A stretch of 64,000 nucleotides of DNA from Acidobacteriota bacterium. Its GTDB lineage: Bacteria; Acidobacteriota; Blastocatellia; Pyrinomonadales; Pyrinomonadaceae. Positions within the stretch are counted from its first letter, which is position 1, and every line of letters starts with the position of its first letter. Shown here in pieces: positions 7,779-16,164 of the stretch. Under the pieces are notes generated by a model. It worked only from the letters and a program-made list of their open reading frames with translations, ran no database searches and was not told the DNA's origin. The stretch lies in assembly GCA_016703965.1 (NCBI GenBank), contig JADJBB010000002.1, positions 372,001 through 436,000 of the forward strand, written 5' to 3'. Position numbers and translations under genes: made by a program.

Positions 7779-9914
7779 ATGAAGAATTTCTTTTTCGTCC
7801 TTCTTGTTGCAGCTTTTCTTTCCACCAAAATCTTTGCCAGCGAGCCGCTCATCTGGTCCGTAAATTCGCGCGCCGATGTGCTCAGGGGCGATGCCCGCGG
7901 CGTTTCGATCGACCAAAACGGCACGATCTCGTTGTCGCCAAAACTTACAGAAACATTTAAGACCGATCAGGCTTTTATTTGGTCGTCCGTGGTCGATGCG
8001 GCTGGAAATGTCTATCTTGGCACGGGCGGCGACGGAAAGGTATTTAAGGTTGATGTTGCCGGAAAAGGTACATTGCTTGCCGATCTCGCCGAGATGAACG
8101 TTTCCGCGATGGCGGTCGGAAAGAGCGGCGAGATCTTTGCCGCGACCTCGCCGGACGGCAAAGTTTATCGCCTCGATGCGAGCGGAAAGGCGGATGTTTA
8201 CTTCTCGCCGAAGGACAAATACATCTGGTCGCTCGCTGTTCTTGCGGATGGCAGCCTCGCAGTTGGAACGGGCGATGGTGGAAAGATCTATAAAGTAAAG
8301 TCGGCGAACGCCTCGCCGGAGTCGTCGATGCTGTTCGATACAAGCGAAACACATATAATCTCGCTTGCCGCCGACAAACAGGGAAATCTTTACGCCGGAA
8401 CCGATTCGAGCGGGATCGTTATGAAATTTGGAGCGGACGGAAAGCCGTTCGGCCTGCTGGATTCATCGCTACGCGAAATTCATGATATGGCCATCGGTCC
8501 CGACGGTTCGGTCTATGTGCTCGCGTTGGGTGAATCTGCATCAGCCCCAAAAACCGACGCTGCCGCAACGCCAGCCGCGACCCCGGAAAACAAGACAGTT
8601 TCAGTCGAAAAACCAAATCCGGCCACGCCGGAAACTCCGGCAAAGAGCCGATACGATCTCACTGCTGCCAAAAGTGCTGTTTATCGTATTTTGCCAGACG
8701 GCAGCACCGATATTATTTGGGCTTCGCCGGCGGTTACGGCCTTTTCGCTTTATGCTCATGCAAACGGAAGCGGTGTTCTTCTCGGAACTTCGGATAAAGG
8801 ACGGATTTACAGTGTCTCTAACAATGGCAGCGAAACGCTGGCTTTGCAGACTGACGCAAATCAGATCTCGACGATCCGCAACGATGGTAAAAATTTGCTG
8901 GCAACCTCGAGCAATCAAGGCTCGCTCTATAAGTTTGGGCCGGAAACGGTTGCCGAGGGAATTTATGATTCCGCCGTCCTCGATGCGAAAGGAACAGCGT
9001 CGTGGGGACGGATTTGGTGGCGATCGAGTGGTAATGTGACGATCCAGACGCGTTCGGGGAATACGGAAAAACCTGACGAGACCTGGAGCGGATGGAGCAC
9101 GGCTTTGTCGGATCAAAAAGGCGCTCAGATCGCGAGCCCAAAGGCACGGTTCATTCAGTGGAGGACGCTTCTTAGGGCGGGCAACGCAAATGTAAGCGAA
9201 GTAAATCTCGCTTTTGTTTCCAGAAATATCGCTCCAGAGGTCCTTTCTATTCAAGCTTTGCCAACCAACGTCGGCCTTGCGGCAAATCCGCCCATCCAGA
9301 TCGATCCGAATATCGAGTTGAACGGAATGGAACCAGCGACCTTCGGTATTCCGGTTGTCGCAGTCCCACCGCGAAAAGTCTATCAACGCGGTGCAACCTC
9401 GCTTCAATGGACATCCGAGGACCGCAATGGCGACAAACTGATCTACGACGTATATTACAAGGAGACCGGCGACGCTGACTTCAAATTACTCCGTGGGGAA
9501 ATGACGGATAATTTCCTCGCGATCGACGGCCAGTCTCTAGCCGACGGGAGATATATTTTTAAGGTTGTGGCCCGCGATAATTCTTCAAATCCAGCTTCGA
9601 CGGCGTTATCGGGTGAAAAGACAACCGAGCCGATCGATATCGACAACACGCCGCCAACTGTGACAGCCGGAATCGCTTCAGGCGGAAAGGTTGTTTTCAC
9701 AGCGACCGACAAGGCGAGCTACTTGATCCGCGCTGAATACAGTATCAACGGCGGCGATTGGAAGCCAGTTTACGCTGACGATGGCATATCAGATTCGCCG
9801 AGCGAGACTTACGCAGTTGAGGTGCCGACCGCAGCAGGCGAATATATCGTCACGCTTCGCGTTTTTGACGTAAACCGCAATTCCGGCAACGCCCGACAAG
9901 TCGTTAAGAGGTGA
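7779..9914 (+). CDS. Large secreted beta-propeller protein
   Basis: A 711-residue protein with a signal peptide (residues 1-20). The first half contains repeated blade motifs of the type G(N/E)(V/I)Y(L/A)GT, VYR/IYKV and so on, consistent with an SMP-30/PQQ/YVTN-like propeller. An Ala/Pro/Thr linker at about 250-290 interrupts it. The second half has a fibronectin-III-like part near the conserved RFIQWRT and SLQWTSEDRNGD (about 450-560), followed by beta-sandwich sequence. It probably binds a ligand at the cell surface or in the periplasm; no catalytic site is visible. It is followed after 4 bp by the SDR gene. Confidence 0.7.
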   Translation: MKNFFFVLLVAAFLSTKIFASEPLIWSVNSRADVLRGDARGVSIDQNGTISLSPKLTETFKTDQAFIWSSVVDAAGNVYLGTGGDGKVFKVDVAGKGTLLADLAEMNVSAMAVGKSGEIFAATSPDGKVYRLDASGKADVYFSPKDKYIWSLAVLADGSLAVGTGDGGKIYKVKSANASPESSMLFDTSETHIISLAADKQGNLYAGTDSSGIVMKFGADGKPFGLLDSSLREIHDMAIGPDGSVYVLALGESASAPKTDAAATPAATPENKTVSVEKPNPATPETPAKSRYDLTAAKSAVYRILPDGSTDIIWASPAVTAFSLYAHANGSGVLLGTSDKGRIYSVSNNGSETLALQTDANQISTIRNDGKNLLATSSNQGSLYKFGPETVAEGIYDSAVLDAKGTASWGRIWWRSSGNVTIQTRSGNTEKPDETWSGWSTALSDQKGAQIASPKARFIQWRTLLRAGNANVSEVNLAFVSRNIAPEVLSIQALPTNVGLAANPPIQIDPNIELNGMEPATFGIPVVAVPPRKVYQRGATSLQWTSEDRNGDKLIYDVYYKETGDADFKLLRGEMTDNFLAIDGQSLADGRYIFKVVARDNSSNPASTALSGEKTTEPIDIDNTPPTVTAGIASGGKVVFTATDKASYLIRAEYSINGGDWKPVYADDGISDSPSETYAVEVPTAAGEYIVTLRVFDVNRNSGNARQVVKR

Positions 9915-9918
9915 TCGT

Positions 9919-10755
9919 ATGACGCTTAGAAAGGATTCAGTAGCCGTTGTTACAGGAGCGGCATCGGGCATCGGTCAGGCTCTCGCGATCAGGCTAGCGG
10001 CCGATGGAATTGCCGGCGTGGCAATTTCTGATGTAAATGCGGAAGGTTTGGCGGTGACCCAGGCAGCGATCGAAAAGATGGGCGTTCCGGTTTCCGTTCA
10101 CATAACCGACGTGTCGAAACTGGATCACGTTAAGCAACTCGCGGACGATGTAGTTGCCAAACACGGCCGCGTTACGCACCTTGTTAATAACGCTGGAGTA
10201 GGTGTGATCGGAACATTTGAACAGATCTCACTCGAGGATTTTGAGTGGCTGATGGGCATTAATTTCTGGGGCGTTATCTATGGATGCAAGGTCTTTTTGC
10301 CTCTCCTTAAGCAGCAGGATGCGGCCCATATCGTAAATATTTCCAGCGTCTTCGGAATGATCGCTCCTGAGGAGCAGACTGCCTATTGTTCGGCGAAATT
10401 TGGGGTGCGTGGATTTACTGAGAGCCTGAGGCACGAACTGGCTGATTCAAACATCTCGGTTTCGTGCGTTCATCCCGGCGGGATCCTGACGAATATTGCC
10501 CGCAATTCACGCGTGGGAGAAGGAACACCGCCCGAATGGAAGCAACAGGGAGTCAAGTTTTTTGACCGCGTAGCAAAAACTACCTCAGAAACCGCTGCCG
10601 AGGTGATAATTGGAGGAATCAAGTCGAACGAGCCGCGGATATTGATCGGGAAAGACGCTAAAGCCATAAGCATCATCTCCAGGCTGTTCCCTAGAAACTA
10701 TTTGCGAATGCTAGAGCGTCTCAGCGGCCACAAAATGAGCTTGAGAAAAAAATGA
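9919..10755 (+). CDS. Short-chain dehydrogenase/reductase
   Basis: A 278-residue classical SDR. It shows the cofactor motif TGAASGIG (about 12-19), acidic D38 at the end of beta 2 region (SDVNAEG), NNAGVG (about 89-94), the active-site Ser in NISSVFG and YCSAK with the catalytic Tyr/Lys, and HPGG after them. It should reduce or oxidise an alcohol/ketone with NAD(P). Substrate cannot be read from sequence. It ends 3 bp from the convergent zinc-ribbon gene with no visible terminator between. Confidence 0.88.
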   Translation: MTLRKDSVAVVTGAASGIGQALAIRLAADGIAGVAISDVNAEGLAVTQAAIEKMGVPVSVHITDVSKLDHVKQLADDVVAKHGRVTHLVNNAGVGVIGTFEQISLEDFEWLMGINFWGVIYGCKVFLPLLKQQDAAHIVNISSVFGMIAPEEQTAYCSAKFGVRGFTESLRHELADSNISVSCVHPGGILTNIARNSRVGEGTPPEWKQQGVKFFDRVAKTTSETAAEVIIGGIKSNEPRILIGKDAKAISIISRLFPRNYLRMLERLSGHKMSLRKK

Positions 10756-10758
10756 CCG

Positions 10759-11289
10759 CTACTGCTTCGGCAGCGTCATAGTCTTGCCTTCGGAATCCAT
10801 CTCCAAATGCCGCGTTGTGTTGTCGGTAACGCTCGGCGGTACGAGATCACCGGTTTTATAGCGTGATTCCGGGGCGACCCAAGTTGCCTGCTGAGGAGGG
10901 AGGCCTGATTTGGGCGATTCGGCGGCGAGGCTTGCGGTGATGCCAGGCGTGTAAACTACCTGTCCTTTTTCGGCCCGGCGTATTTGAATATACTGTGCGA
11001 TTCCTGCACCTAGGCTGGTAAATGCCGGTATCAATAGCCAAAACCACCAACCTTTTCCGATCGAAAAGGCCAAAGCGATCGCGACGGCGAAGAACGCCAC
11101 GCCGGAGAACATCTTTGTGATCGCACTCTCGTAACTGATCGGCTTCCCCTTAGAATTGAGGAGCCGCTGCGGGCTGACCGAAGCTGGATCGCGGGATAAC
11201 GCACTTGATACGTTTCCTAGATCCGTGCCGCAGCTTCTGCAAAATTTACCTTCTTCAGGATTCTGGCCACCGCATTTTGGGCAAAACAT
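10759..11289 (-). CDS. Zinc-ribbon membrane protein
   Basis: A 176-residue protein with an N-terminal zinc ribbon (CPKCG..CRSCG, residues 3-20), two hydrophobic helices (about 62-100, around FAVAIALAF and WFWLLIPAF), and a polar tail. The layout (cytosolic zinc ribbon, then membrane hairpin) is common in acidobacterial hypothetical proteins. Function unknown. It lies 4 bp downstream of rlmB and probably shares its transcript. Confidence 0.75.
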   Translation of the reverse strand: MFCPKCGGQNPEEGKFCRSCGTDLGNVSSALSRDPASVSPQRLLNSKGKPISYESAITKMFSGVAFFAVAIALAFSIGKGWWFWLLIPAFTSLGAGIAQYIQIRRAEKGQVVYTPGITASLAAESPKSGLPPQQATWVAPESRYKTGDLVPPSVTDNTTRHLEMDSEGKTMTLPKQ

Positions 11290-11293
11290 AAAT

Positions 11294-12130
11294 TTACTCG
11301 TCCTTCGACCGTTGTCGCTGTGCTTCGAAAAGTATAACGCCTGCAGCCACCGAAACGTTCAGGGAATCTATTTTTCCATACATCGGAATTTTTACCAAAA
11401 CGTCACAGTTTTCGGCAACCAGGCGATGCAATCCGCCACCCTCGCCGCCGAGCACAAGGGCACTCGGACGAGTCCAGTCCCAATCGGTATATGACATCTC
11501 TGTGTCCATACTCGTGCCGACCACCCAGATATCTTTTTCCTTCAGTTTTCCGATGAAGCGGTTAAGGTTGGCGGTTTTGGCAACCTTTACATATTCGATC
11601 GCTCCGGCTGAGGATTTTGCGACCGTGTCATTGAGGCCAACAGCACGGCGTTCTGGAATGATCACCCCGTCGACGCCCGCTCCTTCCGCAGTGCGAAGGA
11701 TAGCACCAAGATTTCGTGGGTCTTCAACACCGTCGAGCACCACGATCAAGGGGATTTTATTAGCGTTTTCAAATATCTCGTCGGTCGAAACATAGTCCGC
11801 GGCCGCAACGAAGGCGATCACGCCTTGATGGTTCACGCCGGACTCCAGATGCTTGGCAAACGTCTCTCTCGGAACGCGGTTCCACGCGATCGAGCGGTCA
11901 CGGCAGAGATCTATGATCTCTGAGACGCGGTGTTCCCTTGCTCCGTCGGCGATGACCACTTTGTCGATGCGACGATTTTCAGCCTTTAGAGCCTCGAGAA
12001 CCGGCAGCAGGCCGTAAATAAGCGACGCATTTGTTTTAAGCGGCGACGGTGCCGGCCGTTCGCGTTTGTCTCGTTCGGGAGTTCTTCGCCCACGGTCCTT
12101 TTCTCTGAAGTCCCTACTTTTTGGTTTCAT
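11294..12130 (-). CDS. rlmB: SpoU/TrmH-family 23S rRNA 2'-O-ribose methyltransferase, RlmB type
   Basis: A 278-residue SAM-dependent methyltransferase. A basic N-terminal extension (about 1-30) precedes the SpoU substrate-binding domain (SLIYGLLPVLEAL onwards), then the knotted SPOUT domain with VVLDGVEDPRNLGAILRTAE, LVLGGEGGGL and IPMYGKIDSLNVSVAAG, the three conserved motifs that carry the catalytic Arg/Glu and SAM-binding loop. RlmB methylates G2251 in E. coli 23S rRNA; the exact site here is inferred. ATG at 12130 is chosen because upstream in-frame sequence is the coding sequence of the preceding gene in another frame; the two genes overlap by 17 bp. Confidence 0.9.
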   Translation of the reverse strand: MKPKSRDFREKDRGRRTPERDKRERPAPSPLKTNASLIYGLLPVLEALKAENRRIDKVVIADGAREHRVSEIIDLCRDRSIAWNRVPRETFAKHLESGVNHQGVIAFVAAADYVSTDEIFENANKIPLIVVLDGVEDPRNLGAILRTAEGAGVDGVIIPERRAVGLNDTVAKSSAGAIEYVKVAKTANLNRFIGKLKEKDIWVVGTSMDTEMSYTDWDWTRPSALVLGGEGGGLHRLVAENCDVLVKIPMYGKIDSLNVSVAAGVILFEAQRQRSKDE

Positions 12131-13136
12131 ATAAATGTCTTTGCAGTCGCGAATACTTGTTGAATTGCTCGAGATTGCTGGTAGTAGCGACACTTCCAAA
12201 CTCGCGCTTCCCAAATCCGGTTTGTACCATTCCCTTGGTGCCAACTAGAGATTCTATCGGCCAAGCTGATTCGAGAGCTTGTCGTACCTTGGGATAGTCA
12301 AAGACGAACTCAGCACTCGGCAGCCTTGCTTTCAGAAGATCGATCAGCCGTCCCCAGTTTCCGCGGGCAAGAAGGCTCTTATTCTCGCCCAAACACGAAA
12401 AATCAAATCCTGCGGGGCTCAGTCTGAATCCAATAACTTGATCACGGGGATAAACATCTAAAACTCGGTCATCACTCGCTATAGACGTTTGATCGATCAA
12501 TCTTGATTCGCCCCTGATTTGCCGCTTCTCAACAAGATCGACCTTGGTTCTGCTAATAAACCCTTCCACGACAAGCGCGACCTCGTAGGTTGGGAAGTGA
12601 ACTATTTTCCCGGTATTGAAGTTCTTGAATCCGATCTCACCGGGTAGGAATTCGATCCCGCTTATGCGAATATTAGGCGTTTCGAGCCTAAGGGACTCGT
12701 CCGAGACTGAAAAACACTCGACTCCCAAGGCGCTCAGATGTTCTATCGCTGCTCTCGCTTCGCCATTACTACCGACCCTCGCGAGCGGAAGGCGGCTGCG
12801 AGCGTTGGCGATCTTATCGAATTCTTCACGTTCCAGGGATAGGAATACCGCGGCCTTCTCGGTATCAGCCGCGTCGGAAACTCGCTTGAGGATGAGATTT
12901 TCGCCGCGTTCCCAGAATTCGAGTTTTCTAAGAGCGAGTTTTATCCCGGCCGTTTTTTGGCTAGGTAGATCCAGATCGCCCGCACAATAAAGACACTTGA
13001 GACGATTTGGCGGATTTGCCCTCTTGCAGCTTGAGCAGAGCACCATTTCGGCTCGATCAAAAGCGATATTCTCTGTCTGGATCGATGGATCGAATCCCGG
13101 CAGGGAACTGGCTTCAGAATCGGTGTTTGTGGACAT
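12114..13136 (-). CDS. Hypothetical protein with a RanBP2-like zinc finger
   Basis: A 340-residue protein. Near the N terminus is a zinc-finger pattern CSSC-N10-CLYC (about 34-49) with the NPPNRLKC element typical of RanBP2/zinc-ribbon modules. The remainder is mixed alpha/beta with no recognisable catalytic motif; an FPTYEVALVVEGF segment resembles bacterial PH-like or GRAM-like folds only weakly. A GTG start at 13250 would extend it by 38 residues. It overlaps rlmB by 17 bp and is cotranscribed with it. Function unknown. Confidence 0.65.
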   Translation of the reverse strand: MSTNTDSEASSLPGFDPSIQTENIAFDRAEMVLCSSCKRANPPNRLKCLYCAGDLDLPSQKTAGIKLALRKLEFWERGENLILKRVSDAADTEKAAVFLSLEREEFDKIANARSRLPLARVGSNGEARAAIEHLSALGVECFSVSDESLRLETPNIRISGIEFLPGEIGFKNFNTGKIVHFPTYEVALVVEGFISRTKVDLVEKRQIRGESRLIDQTSIASDDRVLDVYPRDQVIGFRLSPAGFDFSCLGENKSLLARGNWGRLIDLLKARLPSAEFVFDYPKVRQALESAWPIESLVGTKGMVQTGFGKREFGSVATTSNLEQFNKYSRLQRHLYETKK

Positions 13137-13319
13137 AAAATACGGACCGGAAACTTCGATTTTAGCATTTTGCCCGTGAAATTGCTTGACCGTTTCAAGC
13201 TCAGAGGGCAAACTGTAACTAAGCTTTTTTCCTACGAAGCAGATGATCACAGCCTGGGGTAATGGCTATTTGCAGAGAAAGATATTATTTTTTCAAACTG
13301 ATTTTTCAGCCGCGTATTC

Positions 13320-13347
13320 TTGACAGTTTATTTTAGCCGCGTATTTC
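13320..13347 (+). promoter_or_regulatory. Possible promoter for the NYN-domain gene
   Basis: TTGACA at 13320-13325 is followed 16 bases later by TATTTC (13342-13347). The -35 is perfect but the -10 is weak. The surrounding 300-bp divergent intergenic region is AT-rich and holds a repeated AGCCGCGTATT (about 13307 and 13335). Nothing else is seen there. Confidence 0.3.
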
Positions 13348-13436
13348 GCATTATTTAATAGCTCATTTCCGCCATCTGGATCGCTTGCCTCTTCGGTAAA
13401 ACAGCCTCATATTCTCGTAGTTTGAGGTACATTAAA

Positions 13437-14138
13437 ATGCAGTTCGATACGACTACAAGCTCGTCCTGGCAGTTTGGGCATCGTGGCCGTGTAGCCGTTT
13501 TTATTGACGGGAACAATCTATTCCACGCAGCCCGGTTCCATAACATAGATATCGATTACAACAAGCTGCTCCGTGTTCTGCTTGGCGACGGAAGGCTTTT
13601 GCGTGCTTTTTTCTACACCGGTGTTGACGTCGGGGCGGAGCGGCAGCAGGGATTTCTGCTATGGATGCGCCGCAATGGTTTTCGCGTCGTGCAGAAGGAG
13701 CTTAAGACCTTTTATGACGGCACCCGCAAGGCAAATCTCGATGTAGAGATCGCGGTCGATATGCTCAGCCTTGCAGGTCGTTATGATACAGCTGTGCTCG
13801 TATCGGGTGACGAGGATTTTGTCTATGCTGTAAATGCGGTGGCTTACAAAGGTTGCCGTGTTGAGGTCGCGGGATTTCGTTCCAATACCGCCCCACGATT
13901 GATCGACGTCGGTGATTTCTTCATTGATCTTGGCGACATCGCTCATTTGATCAAGAAGGATGTCGGCCAGGCCGGCGATTACGATATTCCGTCTTTCGTT
14001 CCTCCGGGCGAGTCTTCCGAAGCCCCAAATGCTCCTCGCGATGCTTTTAAGCGCATATCGCAGCCGGTCCCGTTCGATAATGATTTTGCTGAATCAGAGA
14101 CCGAACTGATCACGGACCTCCGGGGAGATGAGCGATGA
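13437..14138 (+). CDS. NYN-domain (LabA/DUF88) putative ribonuclease
   Basis: A 233-residue protein with a PIN-like NYN domain over its first 170 residues: VAVFIDGNN (acidic metal ligand), DVEIAVDML and VLVSGDEDF, the last with paired acidic residues as in LabA/DUF88 proteins. This fold cleaves RNA with Mg2+. The C-terminal 65 residues are polar and probably disordered. ATG at 13437 is preferred to the TTG at 13422. The stop overlaps the DUF2203 start (ATGA). Confidence 0.85.
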   Translation: MQFDTTTSSSWQFGHRGRVAVFIDGNNLFHAARFHNIDIDYNKLLRVLLGDGRLLRAFFYTGVDVGAERQQGFLLWMRRNGFRVVQKELKTFYDGTRKANLDVEIAVDMLSLAGRYDTAVLVSGDEDFVYAVNAVAYKGCRVEVAGFRSNTAPRLIDVGDFFIDLGDIAHLIKKDVGQAGDYDIPSFVPPGESSEAPNAPRDAFKRISQPVPFDNDFAESETELITDLRGDER

Positions 14139-14509
14139 AACTTTTCACCGTAAGAGAAGCGAACGAACTGCTCCCGGATGTTATCCCGAAGCTCGAGGCG
14201 ATCCGCGATCTTTACGTTATTATCGACGGCCTCAGGGCCGAAGCCCGTGCGGCGGCCGGAGCCTCAAGTTTAGGCGGCGGAATGGAAGGCGGGACGGGTT
14301 ATGTCAATACACTTTATCAGATCGGAAAGCATACGACGGAGATCCACGAGCTCGGTATCGAGATCAAAGATCCATCGCGGGGACTGATCGATTTCCCAAG
14401 CATGAGCGGCGACCGCGTCGTTTTACTTTGCTGGCAGATCGGCGACGGGGACGAGATCGAGTGGTGGCACGAAATGGACGCGGGCTTTGCTGGAAGGCAA
14501 AAACTGTAA
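14135..14509 (+). CDS. DUF2203 family protein
   Basis: A 124-residue protein matching DUF2203: it opens FTVREANELLPDV, has a helical middle, and ends with the conserved LCWQIGDGDEIEWWHE. The family is uncharacterised. It is translationally coupled to the NYN gene by an ATGA overlap, so the two products are made together. Confidence 0.85.
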   Translation: MKLFTVREANELLPDVIPKLEAIRDLYVIIDGLRAEARAAAGASSLGGGMEGGTGYVNTLYQIGKHTTEIHELGIEIKDPSRGLIDFPSMSGDRVVLLCWQIGDGDEIEWWHEMDAGFAGRQKL

Positions 14510-14588
14510 CTTTTCCACAGATTTTCCACAAAATAGCTAATATTTCGGTAAAAACTTAAAAATCTTAAGCATTTGTGCGCTTTAACGG

Positions 14589-14618
14589 TTGACTACTTAA
14601 AGTAATTCTTGATATTAT
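14589..14618 (+). promoter_or_regulatory. Candidate sigma-70-type promoter for the RDD gene
   Basis: TTGACT at 14589-14594, 18-bp spacer, TATTAT at 14613-14618; transcription would begin near 14625, about 50 bases before the ATG at 14678. Confidence 0.5.
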
Positions 14619-14677
14619 CAGGCAGTTTTTAAGGAATCGAAACTTCACAAGACCCAGACCAGGACACATACAAGCCT

Positions 14678-16084
14678 ATGAACTGCCCCGTGTGTGATCG
14701 GAGTTTAGCCCCGACGCTGTCAATATGCCCGAGTTGTGGAGCAATGATGTTCGACTCCGTCCGAGAGGAGTTGCAAACGAAGATCACGTCAGGACGTCTT
14801 TCCCCACGACCCGAAGTTAAACAGGAAATGCCGTTGGAAATGGTCTCGACACCGATGGCTGCGAAGCCGATCCAACCGCCTCGTGCAACTCCATCGATGC
14901 CAAGCCAAATGGTTTCGGGATCGGGAGCTGCTGTCGCCGTCGCTCGTCCTCAAACGAGCCAAGCGGTCGCAGTCGCTCCTCAGCCGGTGCGTCGTGTCGA
15001 AACGGCAGACCTCGTGGCTCCGAAGACTAGCCCGACGCTGGTCGGATTCCAAAGCAAGAACGCCACGCTGCCTGACTGGCGCATTCAATTGCAGAATGCA
15101 GTTCAGCAGAGAAAGGGCGGCCAGGTTGAAACGGCTGCAAATGTGGAGGTGCCAGCGAACGTCGAAGTTGCGGCGAATCCGGCCCCGGTTCTTAAGGCTC
15201 AGGTAGTTAAACGAGCCGAGCCAAATACCGTAGAATCGAAGATCTCGGATCCCCGCGTAGCGAATGCGCTTCGACGGATCAATGAATCGAGGAACACATT
15301 CCTTGAAACCGAAAAGAAGGCTATCTCGCGGCCACCGATGCCTGTGGCCCCAAAGCCTTATAAGTTCGACGTAGTGCCAACGAATGCAGCCCCGTCGATG
15401 CCGATGCCAATGCCGGCAAAGCCAAATCAAGCGCCAAAACCGCGGCTAGTCAGCGCTCCGGCTCCGCTTAAGCGCGATACAAATAAATTACCGCCGATCG
15501 CCATGCGGCCGCTTGAGCAGGCAGTCGTAGAAACTCGTGACGAAATTAGAATCGAACAACCGGTCGCGGCCGCGATGCCCGTCGAGTTTGCTGAGATCAA
15601 GCGGATCCGGATCCGGGCTGAACATCAGGAGATCGAGAATTATGAACTACCCGAGGTTGAGGGAGACGATATCGAAGATCTTGCATTGTTCTCAACACGG
15701 TTTGGGGCGGGCCTGTTCGATCTTATCATCGCTTCTTTTGCGAGCCTCTTGATCTTATCACCGGTTGCGTTCACCCGTGGTGACTGGTTTACGGCGGCCG
15801 GATTGCTTACATTTGCGGGTGTTTCTGCGATCGTTATGTTCCTTTACATGACGATCTGCCTCGGTTTTTATGGCAAAACGATGGGTATGAGGCTCTTCTC
15901 GCTCGAGCTCGTCGATGCCGTTGAAAATGAATACCCAACGCTGCATCAGGCTGCGGTCAGTTCGTCTGTCTATATATTCTCGCTCGTTTTTGCCGGTGCA
16001 GGGTTTCTGACGGTTTTTTTTAACGAAGAAAAGCGAGCTGCCCACGATCTGCTCTCGGGAACGATATTGGTTAGAGAGTTCTAA
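14678..16084 (+). CDS. Zinc-ribbon, Pro/Ala-rich linker and RDD membrane domain protein
   Basis: A 468-residue protein. It opens with a zinc ribbon (CPVCDRSL..CPSCG), continues with a long low-complexity linker rich in Pro, Ala, Met and Val (about 40-320), and ends in an RDD domain (about 340-468) with the characteristic first motif ATRFGAGLFDLIIASFASLL-like helix (here STRFGAGLFD), a second helix, and GKTMGMRLFSLELVD before the third. RDD proteins are membrane proteins of uncertain function, some acting in ion transport. A terminator follows directly. Confidence 0.85.
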   Translation: MNCPVCDRSLAPTLSICPSCGAMMFDSVREELQTKITSGRLSPRPEVKQEMPLEMVSTPMAAKPIQPPRATPSMPSQMVSGSGAAVAVARPQTSQAVAVAPQPVRRVETADLVAPKTSPTLVGFQSKNATLPDWRIQLQNAVQQRKGGQVETAANVEVPANVEVAANPAPVLKAQVVKRAEPNTVESKISDPRVANALRRINESRNTFLETEKKAISRPPMPVAPKPYKFDVVPTNAAPSMPMPMPAKPNQAPKPRLVSAPAPLKRDTNKLPPIAMRPLEQAVVETRDEIRIEQPVAAAMPVEFAEIKRIRIRAEHQEIENYELPEVEGDDIEDLALFSTRFGAGLFDLIIASFASLLILSPVAFTRGDWFTAAGLLTFAGVSAIVMFLYMTICLGFYGKTMGMRLFSLELVDAVENEYPTLHQAAVSSSVYIFSLVFAGAGFLTVFFNEEKRAAHDLLSGTILVREF

Positions 16085-16113
16085 GTTTTATTGTCATAGC
16101 TTTTTATTGACGG

Positions 16114-16145
16114 GCCCAAAGTAAGTGCTTTGGGCTTTTCTTTCT
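16114..16145 (+). terminator. Rho-independent terminator after the RDD gene
   Basis: GCCCAAAG (16114-16121) pairs with CTTTGGGC (16128-16135) over a 6-base loop, followed by TTTTCTTTCT. Confidence 0.85.
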
Positions 16146-16164
16146 GGATATGTAATCTGGATCT

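Noticed and set aside
8601..9407. 268-codon minus-strand open frame inside the secreted propeller gene
   Set aside because: Shadow frame; the plus-strand protein has a signal peptide and regular propeller repeats, the shadow has no motif.
12114..12244. Longer RlmB start at 12244
   Set aside because: The extra 38 residues are the other frame of the upstream gene; ATG at 12130 gives a normal basic N terminus.
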